In this document: in pieces, positions 54,050 through 64,000 of the stretch
How positions within the stretch are numbered: the first letter of the stretch is position 1
Layout: every line of letters starts with the position of its first letter
Assembly: GCA_028023455.1 (NCBI GenBank)
Contig: JAQFVV010000255.1
Location: 186,001-250,000, forward strand
Origin: Epiperipatus broadwayi
Taxonomy: Eukaryota; Onychophora; Udeonychophora; Euonychophora; Peripatidae
Length of the DNA: 64,000 nucleotides
Direction: 5' to 3'
The notes under the pieces: generated by a model
What the model was told of the DNA's origin: nothing
The model's input: only the letters and a program-made list of their open reading frames with translations
Database searches by the model: none
Position numbers and translations under genes: made by a program

Positions 54050-55925
54050 TCATAAAGAAAAGATTTTAATTTTATTGTAGTAATTATTACATGATCATGG
54101 AACTTTGCCACAGGTCCTGTAAAACATTTGGGAATACATTAATCATTTTGTAAATACTGTTATAATTTTATTAAAAATGAATGAACGCAGTTGTGATTTG
54201 TATCATTATTAATAGTCGATAAAAACTGAAATTTATTTTTCATAATATTTTAACTAGACAAATTCATTCATGTTTCAAGACATTCACCCAAATCCCTCCC
54301 CCCTTTATATGCTCTCTCTCTTTCTCTCTCCATTTCATTGAGACTAAAGCTCTGGTGTGAGATCTACAAGGGCAAGCAAGGAAGGAGTCTTCCAGACTCC
54401 ATTCCGGAGCCTAGAGTAATTCTTTGCATCTATAAAGACTTTGGATATGCTCCACTGGGGTGTAACCAATTGATTTACTCCAAAGGGACCATCTCTTATT
54501 TTTAAAATAAATTGACTTTTTTTTATCAGATAAAGAAAATCTAGTTTTGAAATACAATAAATATATATTAATAAACCCTTCCTTAGCTGTATCTTAAAAA
54601 TAATATACCTCTGGCTCGTGCTAAATGACATACATATATACAAACGCTAACACAAGTATACGAAAGTTAACCGCAAAGTAACTGAGGCAAAGCAAGAATT
54701 TTATATTTTGGTGAAGGAGAAATTTTTTTGCTAATTTTTTTTAACTTGTTCTAAACATTTATGATCAATCAGAAACATCACATATGTTTTTCAATACATA
54801 TATATTTATACATATACAAACTAAGCATAATTAGTTATTATTAAATAAATAACAAATATTCTTTATCAGCATATATGCTTCAAGAATTGATTTATAGAAA
54901 TTTTTTTATTTCTAATTAAATAGCGCAATTCATATACCAAAAACGCTACAGCAGATGTTGCCAAAAAAAAAAAAAAAATCATAGATCTATGTCAATAGAT
55001 TTAGATATGCATTTCAACCAACCAAATCTCTTCAGTAAGAATAAGCTTTTTGCTTCAAATGCTAAACTCTATTTATGAATATATTTTTCACAAATATTAT
55101 TTTTTTAAAAAAATATTCACAACAATCTTCCTTAAATAAATGCACAACTAATTATAAATAATCTTTCTTTGTTAACTTGACCTTAAATATATATTTTAAA
55201 TTCAATTATTAAAGATCTTTAACTGATCTATATATATATATTGAATAGAAGAATTACATTAGGATAGTGTTTTTGTAGCTATATTTTTTTAATATTTAAT
55301 ATCTTTATGAAAATTTAAAATAATATTTCTGTTTATCTAGAATTTTTTAGTCTTGACCTTCCAGAGAAATTAGTTGTATTCCTAATTTATAATAATAAAT
55401 TTTTACTTACAGAGAACTTACAATATATCAGACATTTTTTTAATGATGTGGTTTAATCTGTATAATGTTTTGTTTTTCATTTAACTTAAGATTTTTAAAA
55501 AGCTTAGGATTTATGTAAATAGTTGGCTCATAATAATAGAGCTATTTATCTAGTTAGTTGGTCATTAAATAGGTATTTAGTTCAAGGAATATGCAATGGT
55601 TTATTTAAGGCTGTTTTACTTTATCTATCATTTATTTTAAACTGTTAGTATTTTTTATTATAGAACTGCAATTTTCAAGAAAGAGTTGTATAGCATTCAC
55701 TTATGTGGTTATTGTTTAAAGCAACATACCTTGGTGTATTGATGTCAATTAGTAATTCTGTCTAAGAATAAAATCAACCTTACATTTTTAAAAAATTATA
55801 AACTAAACATAGATACAATTGATTGCTTATTTAGCTACATATAAGTATACAATAGTGAAATATAAGGGGTGAGGGCTTTGTTAGCATTATTGTCAGTATC
55901 TACTGTTTTCTTAAGAAACCTACTA
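54050..55925. other. AT-rich stretch with one less AT-rich segment
   Basis: 54340-54490 is clearly richer in G and C than its surroundings. Its minus-strand frame (54344-54643, 99 codons) includes RDGPFGVNQLVTPQWSISKV and SRLRNGVWKTPSLLALVDLT, which look protein-like, but no family was recognised. Nothing else is supported. Confidence 0.35.
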
Positions 55926-55933
55926 TATAGAGG

Positions 55934-56630
55934 TAAACATGAAGTTATCAGGTCACAACAAAATTTGAAGTTTGTTTCAAATTTTTCTCACCAGAGTGTT
56001 TTTTGTCGAATTCTGTCCATTATAGTTTTCGTTTATAGCAAAGATAAAATACACAAAGCAAATTCTTAGGATTGGAATAAAGTATTTCTGGTAGTGTGAA
56101 ATTGTTACTAGAATATATTTTGCCAGGGAACCACATCATTATGGACGGATGGGGCACATACAACAACTTAAGCAGAATCCGTAATGGTGTATATATGCAC
56201 TCTGTTGTCATACACCAGGAGAACTTTCTTGATTCTCATGACCCTGATATCCACACACAAAATGTGGAAAATATGTGGATGAGAGCTAAACGCAAGCTCA
56301 AACATCAGTATGGCACCAGCAGTACTTTATTCGAATCCTACCTGCAGGAATTTGCTTTTAGAACTCTCTACATGACTAATGCCATGTTTGCGAATTTTAT
56401 CACTATTATAAGCAATTATGAATGTTGGCCAGATATACTGTTATTATTTTAATAAATTATTTTTTATAATATAATTATTTGTTATTAATTATTTTTTTAT
56501 ATTGTAATTTTATGCCGCTGCCATGTATTTGATATTCCACAACAAATTTTTAAATAATTCGACAAGAAACACTCTGGTGAAAAAAATTTGAACTACAAAA
56601 TTTTGTCCTGACCTGGTAACTTCATGTTTA
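55934..56630 (+). mobile_element. Merlin (IS1016/ISXO2-like) DNA transposon, internally deleted
   Basis: Terminal inverted repeats of about 75 bases: the left begins TAAACATGAAGTTATCAGGT (55934) and the right ends ACCTGGTAACTTCATGTTTA (56630); inside, CACCAGAGTGTTT...GTCGAAT is mirrored by ATTCGACAAGAAACACTCTG. Total length about 0.7 kb, against roughly 1-1.5 kb or more for autonomous Merlins. It keeps only the C-terminal third of the transposase (see the next entry). No convincing target-site duplication was found. Confidence 0.8.
56096..56452 (+). pseudogene. Merlin/ISXO2-like transposase, C-terminal fragment
   Basis: 118-codon open frame. HIIMDGWGTYNNLS (residues about 13-26) carries the second catalytic Asp of the DDE/DDN fold (pattern I.SDGW.AY). 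YMHSVVIHQENFLDSHD follows, then HTQNVENMWMRAKRKLKHQ with the HT..IE..W helix that holds the last catalytic residue, and SYLQEFAFRTLY (ESYL.EF.WR). The N-terminal part with the first Asp is missing, so the fragment cannot catalyse transposition by itself. It is open without stops, which suggests a fairly young deletion derivative. Confidence 0.8.
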
Positions 56631-56639
56631 GTCATATAT

Positions 56640-57685
56640 GAGCATTTACAATATATTTCAAGAAATAGTGTTGTTTCTGTGAATTTATGATTATAGCTTA
56701 TTTGATTTTAAATACTTAGGTCAATATATAACTAAATATTCAATAAAAATATTGTATTAAAAGAATTTTTTGATAAGTAAAAAGTTATTATATTTTGTAT
56801 CTACCATTAAAAATATAATTACTGATATATACAAATATATTTATAAGAAAATATCATAATACATAATGCTAGCTGAAAATAGATAGGAAGCCCTCAAATC
56901 ACCTGTTAAGATATTTCAGCAATGCCCTCTGTGAATAATTTGAAATATCTCGACAATGTGGGGGGGGGGGGTGATTTGAGTATTAAATATATTTATATAT
57001 GTTGCGTTTTTTTTAATAAAGCTAAGCAAAAAATACTATTATCAAACAATTGATCATTGCCAGAATTATTTTTCTATTACTTGACATCTTTCATAATTAA
57101 TATTTTGATAATATATAACCTTTTCTAAAGAGAATTGTAGTTATAATTTAAATTTTTTTTTTTTTTTTAAATTTAGTAATGAATTAATTAAGGAAGAACT
57201 TTTTAACTTATTAACCTAAATTGACTTTCATCCATAAGTTGTACTATATTAACTCTATTACATTTTGATTTATTCAGAACATTTAAACTTCAAAAATGTA
57301 AACGTGTGAAATTGTCACAATTTACTTAGACATTATTATTACAATATATTTTTTATATGCGTTAATATGTATATATGTGAGTATGATACGTGCAAACATT
57401 ATCTGTATCCGAACTTGTTTTTTTTTTAAAAATTGCAAATTTTATAATAACGATTTTTTTTATATTTTATTTATTGCAAATAGACACACTAAAATATTTG
57501 AAATATTTACTTGTATATAATGTATATTTCAACTTATCAATTTTTCTTTAAAATGACATATATATACACATTTTTGCAAAGCACTGCAATTATACAAAAT
57601 TATATTCAATTGGAATAATAAAGCTAAATATTATTTTAAAAACTACCTTTTCTGTGCGTATTTTCATTTTACCAGATATTATATT
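56640..57685. other. AT-rich non-coding stretch
   Basis: A G run of 10-12 at 56960-56971 beside TCTCGACAATGT is the only oddity. Confidence 0.4.
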
Positions 57686-57689
57686 GGTT

Positions 57690-58254
57690 AAGTAATATTT
57701 ACTAAGGCAATAAACCTCAAAAATGTGCCCTTGAAAATGTGAAAGTAGGGACCTCTACAGGTCTTAACCACAAGCTTACACCTTGGAAGAAAAGACGGGA
57801 ACCCTTCTTTACTTCAACCAACTTTCTATATAAATAGGTGAAGCTGAACCTGTTAGATCTGAGAGCATGAAGCTATTCAATACTTCACTGATAAAGTCCA
57901 CAATTCCTATTATACATTAATACTCACGAAATCTTTCGATTTATAACTTTAAATTATCGTAATAGATTTCTAACTATAAGATTGTTCCATTGACTCATTG
58001 TAAATCGAAAGATTTTGCAAGTATTAATGTATAATAGGAATTGTGGACTTAATCAGTGAAGTATTGAATAGCTTCACACTCTCAGATCTAACTGCTTCAG
58101 CTTCACCTATTTATATAGAAAGTAGGTTGAAGTAAAGAAGGGTTCCCCTTTATTCTTCCAAGGCTTAAGCTTGTGGTTAAGACCTGTAGAGGTCCCTACT
58201 TTCACATTTTCAAGCACACATTCTTGAGGTTTATTGCCTTAGTAAATATTACTT
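57690..58254. repeat. Fold-back repeat, family G
   Basis: Outer arms AAGTAATATTTACTAAGGCA and TGCCTTAGTAAATATTACTT. Mirrored inside are GTAGGGACCTCTACAGGTCT and AGACCTGTAGAGGTCCCTAC, and TCTATATAAATAGGTGAAGC and its complement. Arms of about 240 bases surround an AT-rich centre near 57970. Each arm contains ACTTCACTGAT.AAGTCCACA, similar to the family E motif CTTCACTGATGAAGGCCACA, suggesting a relic of the same ribozyme. Confidence 0.85.
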
Positions 58255-58259
58255 ATGTA

Positions 58260-59300
58260 ATCAATGTGCATTAAATAAATTTATATTGGCTAAGATAAGA
58301 AGAAAACTACTAACAATTGAATTACAAAATATTTATTATGTGAATTATCTATAAAATTAATGATGTTTACTATGATAAATGCATGCACATTTTGAATTGG
58401 TATATGCATTGCTCAAAATCAAGAACCAATGTAGAAGTTTTGAATCAATGCATTTATATGTGTGTTTAGGCTTTCGATGATTACAAAATTGAAATAAGAT
58501 AATTACTGGATTTTGTAGGATTATGAGAAAGTTTGAGAACCAGAAGTAGAAGATTGAGTTTCAATATAGCAACCCTCAGCTTTTATGTTATTGAAGAGAT
58601 CATGTGACTTTTAATCACATTGAATTTCAAGTTGATTTTTAATTCAGAAATCATGATTATGGTATTTTGAAAATCTTTTGCATTTTTGATAACTGTTTTT
58701 TATTATTTTTTTTAAAAGGTTCTGTTCTAATTAATTATGTAAGATATAAAACAAAAATAAAATATAAAAGGAAAAAAAAATATTATATTGTTTGAAAAAC
58801 CAAATTTGGCCCTACAAGGGTGCAGCTAATATAACCAGACTACAGATACCTGTGAAAAAGCTAGGAAAAGTATGGTTTTGCCATTATTTTTATTTTTCTA
58901 GAAAAAAAATGAGATTATTATATAATTGAAAAGAGATTATAACAGAAGTGATATATTAAAACCACAGAGTCAAGATTAGAAAAATTATTATTTTAATATT
59001 GGATATAAATTCTATCTTAATATTGTATATTAAGACAATTTATATGGGAGGTGTTAAACATGATTTGAAGTGTATTGTAGTAGAATAGAAAGTTCTTAAT
59101 AGTTTTTCATCTTTTTACCCAATTCCTAGGTGTTTTCTAAATTGTCAAAATGCTTTTTTTAGTTTGAAAATTTCTAATGTGAAGTATCGTGATATTGATT
59201 ATAATCAGAAAATTTAAATATTTATACTTTACTTTGTATTGTTTGAATTTTCTTAATTACTTGTAAATTTATCCAGACAAAAAATTCAATCACATGCATC
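58260..59300. other. AT-rich non-coding stretch
   Basis: No supported feature. Confidence 0.4.
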
Positions 59301-59305
59301 TTGGA

Positions 59306-59308
<3 letters not shown>

Positions 59309-59383
<75 letters not shown>
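59309..59383. repeat. (TA)n microsatellite
   Basis: About 37 uninterrupted TA units. Confidence 0.95.
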
Positions 59384-59386
<3 letters not shown>

Positions 59387-59569
59387 AATTATTTAATGTT
59401 TTTCAAAAACAATCAAGAATTAATTTGTAAATATTAGCTTAATTCTTTTAGTAACTGTTAGAAGGGGGGCTATTCATGTAAATGATTATTAATAATAGAT
59501 CCACAATTTGTAGATAATTCTCATAAAATTTGTAAAGAATAATGATTGATCTCTAAAAGCTGAATATTG

Positions 59570-59768
59570 AAGTAGTGGAATTGTGGATAATGTTTAGTTT
59601 AAAATTGTTATTTTGTAGTTCTTTACAACTGAGAAGTCTGCTTGTAGTGAAACCATTAGTAATATTTTAGAGTTTATTTTTTGGCTAGTCTGGTTGAGCT
59701 ATGAATTTGGGATAATTTTGATTATTTATTGGCTGGGTTAGCTTTATGCTTTTAATGTTATATATGTA
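59570..59768 (+). mobile_element. Penelope-like element 3' end fragment
   Basis: GTGGAATTGTGGATAATGTT corresponds to the last codons of PLE-2, followed by the 3' UTR: TTCTTTACAACTGAGAAGTC, GTAGTGAAACCATTAG, TTAGAGTTTATTTTTTGGCT, CTGGTTGAGCTATGAATTTG and TTAGCTTTATGCTTTTAATG. Only about 200 bases remain. Confidence 0.75.
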
Positions 59769-59774
59769 TATATA

Positions 59775-62100
59775 GATAAGTTAGAGATATAAAATACAGA
59801 CAAATTAAAAATAATTACAAGAATAATAATTGACAGGGGAATAGAAGACACAAATGAATGAAAAACACAGTACTAAAAAAAGATGAAGCAGAAATAATAA
59901 GAATGATAAGAATCAAGTCATAAAAATATTGTTTCAAAAATGATAGAAGGAGTGCAATATGTCCTTGGCAAGAATGATAATTCTATCAAGAATTTTAATA
60001 ACTTATTTTGAGAATAATCATATTAGAAATAACATCCCAAAAGATTTATGTGTGGAAAATATACATTAGGAAATATATTAAGATAGATCATTTTCTTTGA
60101 AAAATGACTATCAAAGTTTGAAATGAAAATATTTAAATACAAGTATAATTAAAAAGTATCCTAGAATATATTGATCATCATTAAAATAAGATGAGATACA
60201 AAACACTTACAATAGAATAATAGAAAGTATCATTATAGTAATTAATTAGACAAAACCCTATAAAACTCTCATTATTTATCATTTAATTAGTTGTTGAGAA
60301 TGTATAATCTCCTTCATTCTTTCTCTGAGGAGAAATGCTAAGAGCGTTTTGTCCAACAATAAAATTATTAGTAACACTGTTGTACCTTTCAACGATATAA
60401 AGTTTGGAATAATCACTAATAAATATCGTTGAACTTAATATTAATAATTTTAAACAACCCACTTTATTGTAAAATGATTGTAATAGATTATGTATTAATT
60501 TAACTTCATTTGCACATAACAGATACTATACTATAAAAAGAATAAATACAAAAATGGGAAATGTAATTTACTTAAAATAGTAATCATAAATATAAATTAT
60601 AATATAATAATGCATCACTTGAATGAATTTTCAGACTTAGGAGCAGTTATTAAATAATTATGCAAATTAATAATAATTACTCAGATAGTATATTAAATAA
60701 ATCAGTTGACATTTAAAGGCCAAGTATTAGTTTTAATTTTAATAACAAGATTAAATATTTTATAAACCAGAATTCTTTAACCTTATGTCTTCAGTGATTC
60801 TTTATACATAAAACATAATTTGACTTTGTTCACAAGAATGATGTTTGTTTTTTATCTTATTTTTTATCTGTTACAAATATAGAAATATTATGACAATCTA
60901 CACTTTATGGTACCCCTTTTTTCTCAACAGTAAAAAACAGTACTATTTTTGCATGGTGTACTAATGACAACTTGAAATATATCCTTCTTCATTAATTTAT
61001 TTTTGAAAATATTAATTATATTTAGGGATGATATATATTTAAAAGTTAAATATAGTAATTAGGTCTGAAAAGTAAATAAATATAACTAATTTATTTGTGT
61101 TTAACGAAGGATTATTTATGTGTTAGAAATTAATGAAAAAGATGTAGTGTCTTATCTTTGTAATGCCGTGATGAACTCAGAGTGAACTAATAATAAGCTA
61201 TAAAAGTAAATAATGTGTTCATGATTAAAAGGACAATTTTATCAGGCATACAGCAAAGTTAGGATCAATCAGTATATATCAGTAATTCATTCTATCACTC
61301 AATTCTGTAGCCATCTGGGTAAACTAAGAGAATCACTTAAATGTTAACATATAGCATTATAATGTATACTTAATTGCAACAAAAAACATTGATAAAGATG
61401 TCACTTAAGATTATTATAAACAAGTATAACCAAAAATATGATCTGCAATCTAAAATGAATCAGTGACCCATTAGTTTTTATTCTATAAACAGGAAATCAT
61501 CCTGTAAGATATTTATCTGTTTATTAAATACACACAACCAGAAAGGCATCAATGAAGTAAGATTATTATGTTTTAGACTGACTAGTGAAAGTGCTGCCTT
61601 TAATCACATTTTCACTTGGAGAAAATAAAAGTTATATAAAACTACTTTTTGTATAAACACCAAAAGTAACCCCTATTTAATAGCATCATAATTTGTTAGT
61701 GTAAACAATTGTATAAAATGTTTTTTAAGAACAATAATGATATTTTGGACTTGAATAAAGTAGATTATAAATAAAATGATAAAATATCCAGATTAAAGTA
61801 AAACTCACAGCTAATCTTAGAAATATTGATTCAGTATTTGAGTTTATTGCCATATAATGAAAAAGAACCATATGGTATTATAAAGACTCAACTTCTCTAA
61901 TCAAAACAAGTTTACAAAAGTAGAACATAGCATCTAGGATTTCAGACATGACTATTTAAATAAACTACATTTATATTCTGATTTCAAGAGTTGATTGTGA
62001 GTGAAAAGATCATAATTTAAAGAGTTTAAAATAACAATATGAGCTTTATGAAATAATAATAAAATATGAAAAGAACTAGTGTATATTCTGTTCTAATGTT
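59775..62100. other. AT-rich non-coding stretch
   Basis: No feature could be supported. A small mirrored pair CAACGATATAAAG...AAATATCGTTGA lies at 60391-60432. Confidence 0.4.
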
Positions 62101-62108
62101 ATTCTGTA

Positions 62109-62967
62109 TGAGGGGGGTGCAAAAATAACTGGAGATGTTCTCTGGTAAGTGTCCCTGATGTTGTACTTGTTTCAGCTGTTACTTATCTCTAGTAAGTAGC
62201 ATTTTGCAGCAACTTTCCAAATTACATTACCATGTGAAATCATGATGCTACATAACAATTTTTTTTGTAATGGCTGAAAAATTGGAATAATGTGAAATTA
62301 TGTTTACTTTTAGGGGAAATGACAAGAAAACAACTGTAATGCTTGAAACAGATTACAAGAAAGTTGTTCTGAGAGAAAACTCAAGTTTATGAAAGATTTA
62401 ATGAAATTGTCAAATTTACCATGACCCCAAAAAAGCATGGAAAGAGAAGTCCAATGTCAAGATAATGCCGATTTTCTTTTATTGATGCAAATGATATTTT
62501 TCTCTCAAAATTACTTAACTGTCAGCCATTTTATCTACAATATTTGAAACATTTGCATAATGTAATAAAATATAAACAATTTCATTTGTAGCAAAGTGAG
62601 TAGTGCAAGCTTCACCATGACAACTCCTCTGTGAGTAGTCTTGAATGTGAAACAATTTTAAATTAAATTCAATATGATCCAGTTTATCTATCAGTCATAT
62701 TCATTCAATCTCTGTGTGACTTCTTTTTATTTTCTCAAATAAAAAAAAAAAGCCTCGTGTTTTTTTTGCTGAGTTCGAAGTGGGCAAAACAAGTGACAAA
62801 GACATTAAAATACTTTACTTTGTGTTTCTGGAGTACTTTGAAAAGTGAAAAACATATTTAGACTAGTGTATTGTATTAAATGGACAGTACTTTGAAGGAG
62901 ATTAAATTTGTAACACTATTTTTTTTTTTATAAAATTCTGGTTAAAATTTTTGGGTACCCTCTCATG
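62109..62967 (+). mobile_element. mariner-type DNA transposon, internally deleted
   Basis: The left end TGAGGGGGGTGCAAAAATAA (62109) and the right end, read inward on the minus strand, CATGAGAGGGTACCCAAAAA (to 62967) form imperfect inverted repeats, each flanked by TA (62107-62108 and 62968-62969), the mariner target duplication. Length is about 0.86 kb against the usual 1.3 kb. The C-terminal coding relic (next entry) confirms the family. Confidence 0.75.
62270..62905 (+). pseudogene. mariner transposase, degenerate
   Basis: The end of the reading YFEK, stop, KTYLD, stop, CIVLNGQYFEGD, stop (62903-62905) matches the mariner C-terminus W..R..RC....G.YFEGD. Upstream, YQSYSFNLCVTSFYFLK matches PPYSPDLAP.DFFLFP.LK, the segment that carries the third catalytic Asp, with the key residues replaced (LAPCD to LCVTS). 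Near 62290 EIMFTFRGNDKKTTVMLETD resembles the N-terminal helix-turn-helix. The middle, with the first two catalytic Asp, is deleted. Dead copy. Confidence 0.7.
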
Positions 62968-62969
62968 TA

Positions 62970-64000
62970 ATAGAAACCCATCAAAGAGTATATGATGGCA
63001 TTACTCTTATTGGTCATATAGTTAGAATACAAGTATGACTTTGGTAGAGTACTTACTTAATAAAACTTTTTAAAAATCCTGCAGTCTATCATTAATAATA
63101 GTGTTTAGTGCAGTGTAAATGTAATAGATTAGATATCTGAAGGCTTTTGGATAGAATATTCATCTGTCATTTTGGTATTTAATTGTCACTTAACCTTCCA
63201 TGCAATAATAATTTTATTACATTCAATAATGACGTTTTTACTAGCTTGTATATATATAAAATTATTAGCAATAATGTCATTTAGATAGTAGGATAGAATT
63301 AAAAGTTGAAGACTTTTATATCAAAGTTCTACTTATCACTGGATATTGAGTATCATATGATTGCCCGAACAATGATATTTATTTAATATTCCTATTAAAA
63401 AAGAAAAATGTCCATCAAATTATATGCATAAAATCTACATTTAATATATACATTTTGGCAAGCAAATCTCTGAGCAGGAATATAATGTCATTTACTAGTG
63501 TAAATAAATGTAAAAATCCTAGGCATATATATGATATTTGTTTATTTTTAAAAAATAATTTGTGAATATTTTATATAGTTGCGCTTTGCGGTGGAGCCGA
63601 TTTATAAAGGATAGTTTTTTTATTAATTAAAAAAACAGAAAAACTTATTGAAATAAATAACATAAAAAAATATGGTTCAGTTTATGAGTTCTGTGACCAA
63701 AAGTACTGGAAACTGAAACTTTGAATTATTTATTAGTAACTGAAATGAATTATTTAAAAATTCTTTGATTTAGATCATCTCACCATTCAATTATTTTAAA
63801 TTCATTTGAAAATTCCTGTCACTTTTTTCCTTTCAGAGGTTAATGTTTTTTATTATTATACATTTTTTCACTATTCCTTTTTGAATTTTTAACATCATTG
63901 AAGTTTCACTTCCAATTTTTGAATTGAAGTTTGATAAGTCAGATCTAAGTAAGCTTTTTTCTATTATTATTAAATTTAAGCTTAATGTTGTCTAAATTAC
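62970..64000. other. AT-rich non-coding stretch
   Basis: No supported feature to the window edge. Confidence 0.4.

Overview
The window is very AT-rich metazoan DNA, most likely from an invertebrate. The evidence is the mix of Penelope-like elements (PLEs), RTE-type LINEs, Merlin and mariner transposons, a gypsy-like remnant and tRNA-derived SINEs. There are no operons and no long host reading frames. The species cannot be named from the sequence. No host gene was identified; one 81-base in-frame stretch with splice-like borders (27245-27325) is the only host-exon candidate, and it is weak.

Layout, left to right. RTE-LINE 3' end (96-427). Fold-back repeat with a hammerhead-ribozyme-like motif in each arm (about 3.86-4.28 kb). 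Head-to-head Penelope palindrome (5.44-7.56 kb). Homopolymer-rich tract (8.2-8.7 kb). Fold-back with two hammerhead motifs (13.58-14.23 kb). Reverse-strand RTE-like LINE with a tRNA-Gly-derived SINE inside it (16.7-18.2 kb). Reverse-strand Penelope RT pseudogene (18.4-19.5 kb). Fold-backs with tRNA-like promoter boxes (20.5-20.9, 24.0-24.5 and 25.2-25.7 kb). LINE RT pseudogene (21.0-22.5 kb). Penelope 3' ends (24.8-25.2 and 31.3-32.1 kb). More fold-backs (26.0-30.3, 32.3-34.8 and 36.1-36.6 kb). A 5.4 kb reverse-strand LINE with ORF1 zinc knuckle, endonuclease, RT and an (AAT)n tail (39.1-44.7 kb). RTE-like LINE with a second tRNA-Gly SINE inserted (45.9-47.5 kb). Gypsy-like remnant split by a second Penelope palindrome (48.1-52.7 kb). 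RTE 3' end (52.9-53.4 kb). Internally deleted Merlin element with terminal inverted repeats (55.93-56.63 kb). Fold-back (57.7-58.3 kb). Penelope 3' end (59.6 kb). Internally deleted mariner (62.1-63.0 kb).

The unifying signal is a large set of imperfect palindromes. At least four sequence-distinct families carry the core of a type I hammerhead ribozyme: CUGANGA, stem II, GAAA, a very short stem III, then UH, all closed by stem I. Penelope-like elements and retrozymes are known to carry hammerheads with weak stem III, so these fold-backs are probably non-autonomous relatives mobilised by Penelope-type machinery. Two coding Penelope palindromes with the same head-to-head design, and Penelope 3' ends lying directly next to fold-backs, support that link. 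A second notable set is three tRNA-Gly-derived mini-SINEs with target-site duplications and an extension of the acceptor stem (TGTCA...TGACA). All coordinates of repeats were set by eye and may be off by several bases.
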